A DNA stretch of 64,000 nt from Clostridia bacterium (GTDB taxonomy: Bacteria; Bacillota; Clostridia; Lachnospirales; Lachnospiraceae). The notes beneath the pieces are model-generated. The model was not told the DNA's origin. It ran no database searches and saw nothing but the letters and a program-made list of their open reading frames with translations. The stretch spans positions 152,269 through 216,268 of the forward strand of contig QKJQ01000033.1 of the NCBI GenBank assembly GCA_003249225.1, given 5' to 3'. How positions within the stretch are numbered: the stretch's first letter is position 1; each line of letters starts with the position of its first letter. Shown here piece after piece: positions 26,745 to 35,212 of this stretch. The position numbers were made by a program, and so were the translations under genes.

Positions 26745-29588
26745 TTATTGCATATATTCTTTCGATAATCCATACTGCACAAGGCTTTTCATAAATTGGC
26801 GAATCTCTTTTCGATCCTGATGCTTATCCAGTGGGGCCGTACAGATTAAAATTTTCCCAGTCTCCTGTCTCAATTCGTATAAGATACCCAGTTTATGGCA
26901 TCGTTCAAAATTATCAATCATTTGCACGATTGGGAAGAAATCTTTTGGCAATTCGTCGAGTACGGCACAATTTGTTGCATTAATTATATCATACCATTGT
27001 GGTGTTGTATAGGATTCACTAAGAAAATATTGTAATGCCGGGTGATTATTCTCAATTTTAAGTCCCATTGTACCGACCGGCCATGGCTTTTTAAACATAT
27101 CGGATATTGTTCGAAACATTGGATAACACCAAAAGTCAACACAATACGTTCCTGCGATGGTCTTCTGACCATCATCTCCTAACAAAAGAACGCGTTCGCC
27201 CTGACTGCAGTGTTCTTTTGCCTCAGCCATACGATTGGTAACATAAAGTTTTACATTTTCTTTTTCATAAACCTTTTTAAATTCGAATGCTTCATTTTTA
27301 GGATAACACCATAAAATATAATTATTCTCCATTCGTACAGAGTCCTCATGACCAGATTCTAAAAACTGAATGCTAAATTCAATTTTTTTAACTGCCTCTG
27401 TCGCTGGCATGCAAAAATGGATCATACCAAATGACATATGTCCTGGAGAATGAATTTCTGTAGGTATACTACCGTTTGCTATGACAATATTATCAACAGA
27501 TGCTTTCCATTCAACGTTGCCTTTGAGCTCTTTATTTCCAAGAAATACGCTGGCAGCAAGTTCAGCTTCGAACTCCTCTTCTTCCGTCCACGTATACGAT
27601 GAAAACTTTGCAAAAATCATTTTATTATCACAGAACTGCCGCCATTCCTTTGAAGACAGGATTCCCTTGTTATCCATAAAGGCGTCAAGCATACCGACAA
27701 GCGCCGTTCCCTGTCCTGAAAAATCCTGTAGATCAAGCAATTGAAAACCAGCCAGATATTCTGATCTTGCAGCAGCTTCAAGTTCTTCCTTATAGCAGGC
27801 TGCAGCAAGTTTTCCTGAATTCAGGAACAGGTCATAGGCAATCGTATCCTGACCTGTCTTTTTACAGTTATCAAGAAAGACTTCAAAGTTTCTTGCTTTC
27901 AACAGACCAGTATATTTTTTTATCTCCCGAAAATCAGGAAAGGTCTCATATTGACCAATTTCATGAGAAACAACAGGAACCTTTGGAATCATATCCGGGT
28001 CATAACCGGTTGCTTTTACTTCTTTTGCACCAGTCTCATATTGAATCTGTATGGTCCCTTTTGCTTGGTTTATGGCTTTTTCAGGCTCAGCTTTCTCTTC
28101 ATTTTCTATTCCGATCGCTTCATCATAACTTTTACATGTCGATGGTCTGTCTGTCTGTATATGACCAAGCGGTGCATCGCACATGGCATATGACCCACGT
28201 ATGAGTCTTTCTCTTGCAAAGCGTACTCCGCAGAAAAAATCATCTCCTTCCAGGACCACCGGACAGAATTGAAAATTGTTCGATCCCTGTACATATAAAT
28301 GGCGGTTATCAAATTTCTTGTATTTAAGCAGCATACTGTTTATAACTTCATGACTTCCCCATAATTCATTGCCCAGTGACATCATGACAAAGGAAGGATG
28401 ATTACCATACGCTTTTAACATACGAATTCCTTCTTCGAACAAAAAGTCCTGCTCCTCCTGGTTGTGGTTTTCCTCTCCCTCTTCTGTAACAGAACCCCAG
28501 AATGGAAGCTCCGGTTCCATATAAATTCCCAGAAAATCTGCTGCATAGAACGCAGCTTCCGGCGGGCAGCATGTATGAAAACGATAATGATTTATACCAT
28601 AATCTTTTGCTATGCTCATGACTCTTATCCATTCAGAAACTGTCATTGGCGCATAACCAGTTAAGGGAAAGATTAAGCCATCGTGTTTTCCGCGTAAAAA
28701 TGTGGGCACACCATTAATTGTAAATTTAGTGTTTTCTGCCTTAAATTCTCTGAATCCAAAAACTGATTGATACACCTCAGAATCAACAAGTAATTCCAAC
28801 AGATAAACGTTCGGTTCAAATTCATCCCATAACTTTGCTTTTGGTACATTAATTTTTGCTCGAATCTCACCATTCCTGCAGGTGATGACAGATTCAACCG
28901 CTATCTTCTTTTTATGGATGACCATACCCTTGTCCTCAGAAATCGATACATTTTCTGAGACACAAGGATAGTTGAGTTCACTGATCCTAACTGTCATTGT
29001 TGTTTCTGTCTCAGAATCCTCCGATAAAGACAACCCACCTCTAAGCAGAACATTCTGATTTTTATAATCCGTATCAATTTCAAGGAATTCCACGTGCTTC
29101 TTATCAAAGAACTGTATTTCCATACGACCAAGAATACCATTCCAGTTGGTCTGAGTATCTGGTGAAGTCATATGTCCGCCTTTTGTAAGATAATCTGTAT
29201 TTTTTACCCCAATAACGATATCATTTTCGCCGGCCCGGCACACTTGAGATATATCATAAATGTGTGGAGCATAAAAACTGTTTTGTGAACCCGCAGACAT
29301 TCCATTAATATAGAGGTAACTAATTCTTGTCCGTTCAAGAAAAAGTTTGCATATATCCTGGCTGTTTTCCTCCGGTATATCAAAACTGCTCCGGAACCAG
29401 GCTGTTCCTTCAAATTTATATTCCGGTGTAAGAAACCCTGTATTGACCTCGTTATTGTATTCTCCTTTTTGTGCGTTGGCTATGGAGTCTGGCAGAAGAA
29501 TTGAAGCCGCATTCTCAAATGATATGTCTTTATATAATCCGTTCAGCTGTAATCTCCATACTCCGCTAATATCTATTGTGTTTTTCAT
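26745..29588 (-). CDS. Glycoside hydrolase family 2 enzyme
   Basis: A 947-residue cytoplasmic enzyme with GH2 architecture: sugar-binding jelly roll (about 1-165, SGVWRLQLNGLY, GTAWFRSSFDIP, TRISYLYING), immunoglobulin-like domain (about 170-285), TIM barrel (about 288-600). The acid/base is Glu408 in MMSLGNELWG and the nucleophile probably Glu543 in VVSHEIGQY; barrel entry FTINGVPTFLRGKHDG is typical. No signal peptide, so substrates must be imported. ATG at 29586-29588 has GGAGGGA upstream. The spacing and sequence differ from LacZ, so the sugar (galactoside, glucuronide, mannoside) is open. A LacI-type palindrome covers its -10 box. Confidence 0.85.
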   Translation of the reverse strand: MKNTIDISGVWRLQLNGLYKDISFENAASILLPDSIANAQKGEYNNEVNTGFLTPEYKFEGTAWFRSSFDIPEENSQDICKLFLERTRISYLYINGMSAGSQNSFYAPHIYDISQVCRAGENDIVIGVKNTDYLTKGGHMTSPDTQTNWNGILGRMEIQFFDKKHVEFLEIDTDYKNQNVLLRGGLSLSEDSETETTMTVRISELNYPCVSENVSISEDKGMVIHKKKIAVESVITCRNGEIRAKINVPKAKLWDEFEPNVYLLELLVDSEVYQSVFGFREFKAENTKFTINGVPTFLRGKHDGLIFPLTGYAPMTVSEWIRVMSIAKDYGINHYRFHTCCPPEAAFYAADFLGIYMEPELPFWGSVTEEGEENHNQEEQDFLFEEGIRMLKAYGNHPSFVMMSLGNELWGSHEVINSMLLKYKKFDNRHLYVQGSNNFQFCPVVLEGDDFFCGVRFARERLIRGSYAMCDAPLGHIQTDRPSTCKSYDEAIGIENEEKAEPEKAINQAKGTIQIQYETGAKEVKATGYDPDMIPKVPVVSHEIGQYETFPDFREIKKYTGLLKARNFEVFLDNCKKTGQDTIAYDLFLNSGKLAAACYKEELEAAARSEYLAGFQLLDLQDFSGQGTALVGMLDAFMDNKGILSSKEWRQFCDNKMIFAKFSSYTWTEEEEFEAELAASVFLGNKELKGNVEWKASVDNIVIANGSIPTEIHSPGHMSFGMIHFCMPATEAVKKIEFSIQFLESGHEDSVRMENNYILWCYPKNEAFEFKKVYEKENVKLYVTNRMAEAKEHCSQGERVLLLGDDGQKTIAGTYCVDFWCYPMFRTISDMFKKPWPVGTMGLKIENNHPALQYFLSESYTTPQWYDIINATNCAVLDELPKDFFPIVQMIDNFERCHKLGILYELRQETGKILICTAPLDKHQDRKEIRQFMKSLVQYGLSKEYMQ

Positions 29589-29610
29589 GATTCCCTCCAT
29601 AAATTTATAC

Positions 29611-29630
29611 TTATCGTAAGCTTACCATAA
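29611..29630. promoter_or_regulatory. LacI-type operator at the GH2 promoter
   Basis: TTATCGTAAGCTTACCATAA is a 20-bp palindrome with a single mismatched pair and a GC-rich core, the form of LacI-family operators. It covers the -10 box and starts 23 bases before the GH2 ATG, a position suited to repression. Confidence 0.78.
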
Positions 29631-29652
29631 CTTTATGTTTATTTCAGTTCAA
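29624..29652 (-). promoter_or_regulatory. Predicted promoter of the GH2 gene
   Basis: Minus strand TTGAAC (29647-29652), 17-base spacer, TATGGT (29624-29629). The weak -10 box lies inside the 20-bp palindrome. Confidence 0.58.
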
Positions 29653-29722
29653 TTAATAGTAATCTTTCACCATAGTTTTTATACATTTGATTTCAATTCA
29701 TCTGTTTGTTTCTTAACGGAAT

Positions 29723-29759
29723 AAAAAAAGCAAAGAATACACAGGTTGTATTACTTTGC
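29723..29759 (-). terminator. Terminator after the SGNH hydrolase gene
   Basis: Stem GCAAAGTAATAC/GTATTCTTTGC with a one-base bulge, then seven U residues on the minus strand, a few bases after the stop codon at 29768. Confidence 0.85.
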
Positions 29760-29767
29760 CTTTATAA

Positions 29768-30430
29768 TTATAATGTCCCGAAAACTGCCTGTCCGATTAC
29801 TCTTGTTATTATTTTAGCCCCTTCAGCATTCGGATGAAGTCCGTCTTCCAGATAGTACTGCGCTCTGCTTTTTTCATCCATATCCATATAAGCCTGGAAT
29901 ACATCGATCAGCTCCAGCTCCGGATGTTCTGTCGCAATTTGTTCGATCTTTGGAAGAAGCAGATCCATATATTTTTGCTGGTGTTTTCTCCATATACATC
30001 TCATGACAGGAACTGGTTTTACAATGTAGATCTTCGCTTCTTTGTTTGCTTTTCTTATACTGTCCAGGATGGCCATGTAATACGATATAAAATCATCTTT
30101 ATAAGAGATTATATTGTTTCTTGCCTCCTGTTGCTCAAGAGTATCGTGCATCCCATCCTGACCATCGTTGGTTCCAAGCATTACAATATAAATATCTCCG
30201 CAAAGCTCAAGAGCTTCTTTGTATCGATCTTGTCTGACATAAGGCATTCCAACAGTCTCACCATTCAGCGTTGTGTTTGTCACGCAGCTTCCAGTCACCC
30301 CTTTGTTAAAAACTTCATAACCTTCCGGTACCATTTCCTGCAATAAGACAGGATAGGCTTCCTCTGGTCTCAGACCAAATCCTTCCGTTATGCTATCTCC
30401 CACACATACAATTTTTTTAAGTTCCCCCAT
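29768..30430 (-). CDS. SGNH/GDSL-family esterase
   Basis: A 220-residue cytoplasmic hydrolase with the SGNH blocks in order: block I GDSITEG (Ser about residue 12), block III GTND (about residue 85), and block V DGLHPN (Asp/His about residues 193-196). The catalytic triad is complete. Members deacetylate or de-esterify sugars and lipids; the GH2 gene lies downstream but separate. AAGGAG precedes the ATG. It begins 27 bases after the CDF gene and shares its transcript, so its expression probably follows the NiCo riboswitch. Confidence 0.88.
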   Translation of the reverse strand: MGELKKIVCVGDSITEGFGLRPEEAYPVLLQEMVPEGYEVFNKGVTGSCVTNTTLNGETVGMPYVRQDRYKEALELCGDIYIVMLGTNDGQDGMHDTLEQQEARNNIISYKDDFISYYMAILDSIRKANKEAKIYIVKPVPVMRCIWRKHQQKYMDLLLPKIEQIATEHPELELIDVFQAYMDMDEKSRAQYYLEDGLHPNAEGAKIITRVIGQAVFGTL

Positions 30431-30457
30431 TTTGCTCTCTCCTTAAAAAATAATGTT

Positions 30458-31633
30458 TTACTCTGCGACAAAACTGTTCTCAATGGTAATGATACAGTAA
30501 CACCTTGGATGCACGAGCCGCATTGCTTCATGAATCTTTTTCTGAAATTCTTCTTTATCTTCTTTTGAATAGGTGTAAGGAACCACAAGATCAAATTTTA
30601 ATTCATCTCTGTCATCCAGTTCTTTTACCCTGAAATCATGTATATCGGCATCCTTTTCATATTCTTTAACGATAGTAAGCAGCTTTTGCTTAATATGCAG
30701 TACTTTTGCATCTTCAAGTTCAACCGGATCCATATGTATAACAAGAATTATGCCTTTTTCTCGTAAAACATCCCTTTCGATTTCATCAATGACTGAATGA
30801 ATCTCACCGATCTCAGCGGAATTGGATACTTCAACATGAATGGTTGCCATAATATGCGATGGTCCATAATTATGTACAATAAGATCATGGGAACCGACAA
30901 TTCCGTCATAGGATTCAATGATTTCTGTCAGTTCCTGATAAACTTCTTTATCAACTGCTTCACCAAGCAGCGGCAGCAGGGTATCCTTTGCAATGTTAAA
31001 TCCGGCATAGATAACGAAAAGTGATACACAGACTCCCATCCAGCCATCGATTGAAACCCCGGTAATTCGAGCAAAAAGAATGGATATTATCGTAACAGAA
31101 GTTACCAGAACATCATTTCTTGCATCGGCTGAAGTCGCTTTTAATACATTGGAATTTATCATTTTACCGAGTTTTCTGTTAAAGATGGACAGCCAAATCT
31201 TCAATAGAACCGATATGATCAGAATGACCAGCAACGGTATACTGAACCCTAATTCTTCCGGATGAAGTATCTTTACAAAGGAGCTCTTGAAAAGTGTTGT
31301 ACCCACAAGCAGTATCAGAAATGATACGATCAGGGCAGCGATGTACTCAATGCGTCCATGACCAAAGGGATGTTCTTTATCTGCTGGCCGTTCTGCCAGT
31401 TTTACACCAATCAGACTAACAATGGAGGAACCTGCATCCGATAAGTTGTTGACTGCATCTGCCTGAATTGAAATACTGTTGATAATGATACCAATCGCTA
31501 GTTTTACACCAAACAAAAGCAGATTGCATAGGATTCCAACAACACTTGCCAATACCCCGTAAGCGGTACGTACACTAACCTGGTCTGTTTTTGTGTAATT
31601 TTTTATTAGTTTCTTTACTAAAAATTCGCTCAT
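30458..31633 (-). CDS. Cation diffusion facilitator (divalent metal efflux)
   Basis: A 391-residue membrane exporter of the CDF family. Six helices lie in about residues 20-215, with metal-site segments ADAVNNLSDAGSS (about residue 58), HPFGHGRIEYIAAL and SADARNDVLVTS; a cytoplasmic ferredoxin-like domain (about 220-391) holds HDLIVHNYGPS and GIILVIHMDPVE. The ATG at 31631-31633 follows GGGGGT and is preferred to upstream in-frame ATGs. A NiCo riboswitch sits in the leader, making Co2+/Ni2+ the probable substrates, though Zn2+, Mn2+ or Fe2+ are carried by relatives. Followed by the SGNH gene. Confidence 0.93.
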   Translation of the reverse strand: MSEFLVKKLIKNYTKTDQVSVRTAYGVLASVVGILCNLLLFGVKLAIGIIINSISIQADAVNNLSDAGSSIVSLIGVKLAERPADKEHPFGHGRIEYIAALIVSFLILLVGTTLFKSSFVKILHPEELGFSIPLLVILIISVLLKIWLSIFNRKLGKMINSNVLKATSADARNDVLVTSVTIISILFARITGVSIDGWMGVCVSLFVIYAGFNIAKDTLLPLLGEAVDKEVYQELTEIIESYDGIVGSHDLIVHNYGPSHIMATIHVEVSNSAEIGEIHSVIDEIERDVLREKGIILVIHMDPVELEDAKVLHIKQKLLTIVKEYEKDADIHDFRVKELDDRDELKFDLVVPYTYSKEDKEEFQKKIHEAMRLVHPRCYCIITIENSFVAE

Positions 31634-31668
31634 AAAAACCCCCATAATTTTTTTGTTCTCCCGCAAAA

Positions 31669-31708
31669 ATAGAAAAAGCACCTGTGGAACTCACTGTCCC
31701 ACAGATGC
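31669..31708 (-). terminator. Riboswitch-linked terminator ahead of the CDF gene
   Basis: Stem GCATCTGTGG (31699-31708) with CCACAGGTGC (31678-31687) and a run of U residues ending near 31669. The 5' arm is shared with the last helix and junction of the NiCo aptamer, so ligand binding should prevent it forming. Confidence 0.82.
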
Positions 31709-31785
31709 TTACCATAATTCATCTGCTGTCGAATTTACGACCCGGCTTACAAATGATTACATCATCTGATGCCTGTTCAGTTTGT
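31692..31785 (-). promoter_or_regulatory. NiCo (czcD) riboswitch aptamer
   Basis: Minus-strand leader of the CDF gene. In order it shows ACUGAACAGGCA, a hairpin with arms CAGAUGAU and AUCAUUUG, AAGCCGGG, a short hairpin UCG...CGA, a stem CAGAUG/CAUCUG, then UGGGACAGU. These conserved blocks and their order match the NiCo riboswitch aptamer as I remember it, with four helices around the junction. The terminal helix overlaps a terminator arm, which gives an ON switch: Co2+ or Ni2+ would favour CDF expression. Confidence 0.86.
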
Positions 31786-31830
31786 ACTGTATGATTGATG
31801 CAGTGCAAAGAGAATACTTACTATATATTT

Positions 31831-31859
31831 ATTATAAATATGCGAGTATGTGATGTCAA
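31831..31859 (-). promoter_or_regulatory. Consensus sigma-A promoter of the riboswitch-CDF operon
   Basis: Minus strand TTGACA (31854-31859), exactly 17 bases, TATAAT (31831-31836). Transcription would start near 31824, about 40 bases before the aptamer. Confidence 0.92.
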
Positions 31860-31893
31860 TACATAAAATTCACGTCATAATGTGTTGCAATCA

Positions 31894-33171
31894 TTATTCT
31901 GCTGTAATTTCCTCATATCGCGCTTTTAAAAAGTTATTTTCATAAAGATATGGTTCTACATAGGAATAGAACTCCATGCTTTCTTCTTCTGTAATCAAAT
32001 CATATCCTCCCATAAATGAATTTGCAAACGGATAACCGATAGAATTGAGTGCAAGATTACCACCATCACTTAGTGTATCCACAGCAACCGGAAAGGACGA
32101 TTCACCCCCCGTATAATACGCCATGAAATCTTTAATATTGGCTGTTATTGTCTCTCTGTACCCATTGGTGCACTCCATAAGGATCGAATCCATATTCTTC
32201 ACTGCAGCAAGATCATTCTCATTAAATATGAACTGCGCCAGATCAAAAAGATAAGCAGCATTTTCCGGTTTTGTCTGTCTCATGACTGTACGGTATCGGA
32301 TTCGAAGCGCTTCTATGCCAACACAATAATCGTTATAGGTGGTATCCGGTTCATAGTAATTTAAGTAAGTATCGTCCTGCAAGGAATCAATGTTGAACAA
32401 TAATAACATTGCTGTAATACTTTCCTCGGTCATACTCTTTCCTGATAAAGCACTTATAATCTCCTGCTTTCTGGTTTCAAACTGCTCGATTGTTATTGTC
32501 TTTTCGATTGAACTGACTTTTACCTGATCCATATTATCAATACAGGTCTGTGTAATACTGTCATATTCACTTTCTCCGGCAGCTGACAACGCATCCAGTG
32601 CACCTTTGTATAGGTTTTCAAGCGTAAGGTAGGAACCGGCCGTATACAGCGAAGAATCATAAGAGGAAAAAGCAGTCTCTATTATTTCTTCCGCTCTTTC
32701 AAGTGCTGTTACTGTTTTGCTGTCATAAGCAATAATGGCTTCAATAAATCCAGACACAATTGGCTGTCCTTCAGACTCTTCTTTTATGGCTGCTAAACTG
32801 TCAAAGGCATCCTGATATAACAGTTTCATGTCACTATAATCACTTTCAAGATAATCGCTTTCATTATATTGTGAAAAAATATCTGTTATGCTCGTTTGAA
32901 ATGCTTTAATCTTTGAAGCAAGCGGCGAATCACTTGCATCTGCACTTTCTGTAATCGTTGCCGGTACATCCGTCGGGGTTGCTGCTTTTGTAACTTCCTG
33001 AATAATATCGGTGGTCTGTACATGCTCTGCATTTAATGCTTCTGAATTCTCTGCAGTTTTGCCGCAGCCTCCCAGCAAAATGATGACTACGCTCAGTACT
33101 ATGATATAACTGAATTTACTTTTCTTTCCCTTACTATTATTTCTTCTCAAAGCACTATATTCTGTATACAT
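31894..33171 (-). CDS. Putative lipoprotein with internal duplication
   Basis: A 425-residue exported protein. A basic start and hydrophobic segment (about 19-33) end in a lipobox, LLGGC, with the acylated Cys at residue 36, so it is probably anchored to the outer face of the membrane. A Thr/Ala/Pro-rich linker follows. Two similar blocks of about 55 residues are visible (QYNESDYLESDYSDMKLLY...AFDSLAA and SYDSSLYTAGSYLTLENLY...ALDALSA), then a unique alpha-helical C-terminal part. No homologous function recognised. GGGAG leader; not clearly co-transcribed with its neighbours, as a terminator lies upstream. Confidence 0.68.
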   Translation of the reverse strand: MYTEYSALRRNNSKGKKSKFSYIIVLSVVIILLGGCGKTAENSEALNAEHVQTTDIIQEVTKAATPTDVPATITESADASDSPLASKIKAFQTSITDIFSQYNESDYLESDYSDMKLLYQDAFDSLAAIKEESEGQPIVSGFIEAIIAYDSKTVTALERAEEIIETAFSSYDSSLYTAGSYLTLENLYKGALDALSAAGESEYDSITQTCIDNMDQVKVSSIEKTITIEQFETRKQEIISALSGKSMTEESITAMLLLFNIDSLQDDTYLNYYEPDTTYNDYCVGIEALRIRYRTVMRQTKPENAAYLFDLAQFIFNENDLAAVKNMDSILMECTNGYRETITANIKDFMAYYTGGESSFPVAVDTLSDGGNLALNSIGYPFANSFMGGYDLITEEESMEFYSYVEPYLYENNFLKARYEEITAE

Positions 33172-33259
33172 GTGTGGCTCCCTTCAAACTCAGATGCAAT
33201 CGAACTCCCTTGTATGTTAACTTTTTCTGCATCAATTTGCAAGAGAAAAATTATAAAAG

Positions 33260-33284
33260 AAAGCCCGGATCAAATCCGGGCTTT
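33260..33284. terminator. Strong terminator after carD
   Basis: Perfect 11-bp stem AAAGCCCGGAT/ATCCGGGCTTT with a three-base loop and T-rich flanks on both sides, three bases after the CarD stop codon. Confidence 0.92.
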
Positions 33285-33286
33285 CT

Positions 33287-33802
33287 TTATTGTTCCAATC
33301 TTTGTTTAAATCGTGTTCCGACCAAGCTGCATATCTTTTCTTTTGGCATATCTAGAGCAATTGACAGTTCACCAAACAGACTTTCTTCTGCTATATGAAG
33401 ATATCTGCTATCTGTTGCAGTAACTTTTTTACCTTCCTGCAATCTCTCGAGCCGTTTCATATATAACGTCTTGATTACTTTAAAACATTCAATACCATCG
33501 TACTTTCCAATACATTCTTTATATAACTGTTCCAGTGCTTTTTCATTCTCAGCTTCAAGCGGATCGATCTCATCAAGCTGTGCGATCAGCTCATACGCTT
33601 CTTCTTTTGTCATAACAGTACGCATAATTACTTTTTTATTGTCAACAGGTGTATAAATTACGGTACCTTTTTGGTATACAGGTTCTAACGTGTAGTATAA
33701 TTTATCGTCTTCAGCTCCGCCGATTTCAAGTTTACTGATCTTTAATACTTTGCAAACACCATTGCTGCCATACACTATCAAATCATCAACATTAAAAAAC
33801 AT
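33287..33802 (-). CDS. CarD family transcription regulator
   Basis: A 171-residue RNA-polymerase-binding protein. The N-terminal Tudor-like CarD_CdnL/TRCF domain (about 1-60; FNVDDLIVYGSNGVCKVLKI, DNKKVIMRTVMT) binds the polymerase beta subunit, and the helical C-terminal part (about 70-165) contacts promoter DNA. Family members stabilise open complexes, notably at rRNA promoters. GGAGG before the ATG and a promoter candidate about 55 bases upstream; a strong terminator follows. Slightly longer than the usual 155-165. Confidence 0.88.
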   Translation of the reverse strand: MFFNVDDLIVYGSNGVCKVLKISKLEIGGAEDDKLYYTLEPVYQKGTVIYTPVDNKKVIMRTVMTKEEAYELIAQLDEIDPLEAENEKALEQLYKECIGKYDGIECFKVIKTLYMKRLERLQEGKKVTATDSRYLHIAEESLFGELSIALDMPKEKICSLVGTRFKQRLEQ

Positions 33803-33858
33803 AAAAACCTCCGTCCAAACAAATCAGAAAGTTACAATTCACATCCCTGTATAATATA

Positions 33859-33887
33859 ATAATAACACATTTTTTATATTTTTGTAA
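33859..33887 (-). promoter_or_regulatory. Candidate promoter of carD
   Basis: Minus strand TTACAA (33882-33887), 17-base spacer, TATTAT (33859-33864). A second, overlapping pair (TTGACG, 17 bases, TACAAA) lies just upstream. Confidence 0.52.
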
Positions 33888-34021
33888 GATGAATCGTAAT
33901 TTTCGTCAAAATAATATGCTTTTTGTACGGATAATGTTATTATTTATCACCAATTTTGCAATCATAATCATTTTTTACGCTTTATTATTGTTGATTTTGT
34001 CCATAGGAAAAATGATAGATA

Positions 34022-34591
34022 TTACGCCATGCTGCTAAAAACAATATCAGACAGAGCGCATTGCTGATAACAAGTACCATCCATTGTTTTCCAGTAAAAC
34101 ACACCATCTTCATATACCACAAAACTGTTCTTACTGTCTGACTTTGGTATTGATACAGATCCAGGATTAATCGACAGAAAACAATCTACTTCTTTGCAGG
34201 CAGGGATATGGGTATGTCCCGATAAAAGAATGTCTCCTTTTTTCATCGGAATCTGAACCTCATCATTGTAAACATGCCCATGTGTCACATACATGGAGTA
34301 GCCATCAATATAGAGTAAACTGTAGTCAGCCAGCGTAGGGAAATCAAGCATCATCTGGTCAACTTCTGCATCGCAATTTCCACGTATGCTTATTATCTCC
34401 TTGTTGAATTCATTTAGCATTGCAGCAACCAATTTAGGATCATATTCTTCGGGAAGAGCATTTCTTGGACCATGATACAAAAGATCACCAAGCAGAACTA
34501 ATTTATCTGCATTTTCCTGGCGATAGTTTTCAAGAAGCTTTTTGCAATAATAAGCAGACCCATGTATATCCGATGCAATAACCAGTTTCAT
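34022..34591 (-). CDS. yfcE: YfcE-type metallophosphoesterase
   Basis: A 189-residue cytoplasmic phosphodiesterase of the calcineurin-like fold. Metal and catalytic blocks are complete: DIHG (residues 8-11), GDLLYHGPRN (about 34), GNCD (about 72), THGH (about 105) and SGHTH (about 126), with two-metal coordination. Substrates of YfcE/MJ0936-like enzymes are not settled. GGGGGA precedes the ATG; 13 bases after the nitroreductase gene, so they are co-transcribed. Confidence 0.88.
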   Translation of the reverse strand: MKLVIASDIHGSAYYCKKLLENYRQENADKLVLLGDLLYHGPRNALPEEYDPKLVAAMLNEFNKEIISIRGNCDAEVDQMMLDFPTLADYSLLYIDGYSMYVTHGHVYNDEVQIPMKKGDILLSGHTHIPACKEVDCFLSINPGSVSIPKSDSKNSFVVYEDGVFYWKTMDGTCYQQCALSDIVFSSMA

Positions 34592-34604
34592 ATTCTCTAT
34601 CCCC

Positions 34605-35183
34605 CTACAGACCGAATTTTTTAACGATTATTTCTTTTTGACTTCTCTTTGGAACATGATGCACCATTGTTTCATCTCTGTAATACTTCACATCGTTATT
34701 TTTCATTTCGTCAATAACAACGGTTTCCTTCGGAACACCAAGGGCGATCAGCAATGCAATTTCATATTGATCTGAGAGTCCTATGATCTCTTTTAATTCT
34801 TTCTTTTTTACATTACCTATAAAACATCCGCCAAGTCCGGCTTCTGCAGCACCAAGGAAAATGCTCTGTGCCGCAATTCCTTCATCGATCGGAATCCCCT
34901 GCGGAACTGAGGTATCCCGAAGCATTATGATATATCCGGTAGGATGTTCTCCATCTACAGGACCATCCCAGTCCTGCAGATATCCTGCCCACCCAATCAG
35001 CGGAAATATCTTTTCGTTTGTATCCCTGTCACATACCAGTATATATTTTAATGACTGCTTATTTGCAGCACAGGGTGATAGTCTTGCCAACTCCACCAGT
35101 TCTTCTAGTTGTTTCATGGAGATTTCTTTCTCTCCATAGAATCTTCTGTAGGATCTTGCCTTTGTCACGTAGTCTAAAATCAT
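34605..35183 (-). CDS. Nitroreductase family protein
   Basis: A 192-residue FMN-dependent oxidoreductase fold. The FMN phosphate motif SYRRF is at residues 11-15, with LSPCAANKQSLKY at about 36 and AAEAGLGGCFIGN at about 115, standard for clostridial nitroreductases. Role: NAD(P)H-driven reduction of nitro or other electron-poor compounds. Compact and possibly a dimer, without fused ferredoxin domain. AGGAGG precedes the ATG. Lies between the papain-like membrane protein and YfcE in one probable operon. Confidence 0.85.
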   Translation of the reverse strand: MILDYVTKARSYRRFYGEKEISMKQLEELVELARLSPCAANKQSLKYILVCDRDTNEKIFPLIGWAGYLQDWDGPVDGEHPTGYIIMLRDTSVPQGIPIDEGIAAQSIFLGAAEAGLGGCFIGNVKKKELKEIIGLSDQYEIALLIALGVPKETVVIDEMKNNDVKYYRDETMVHHVPKRSQKEIIVKKFGL

Positions 35184-35212
35184 TTTGTCCTCCTAATGTT
35201 TATCTTATATAG

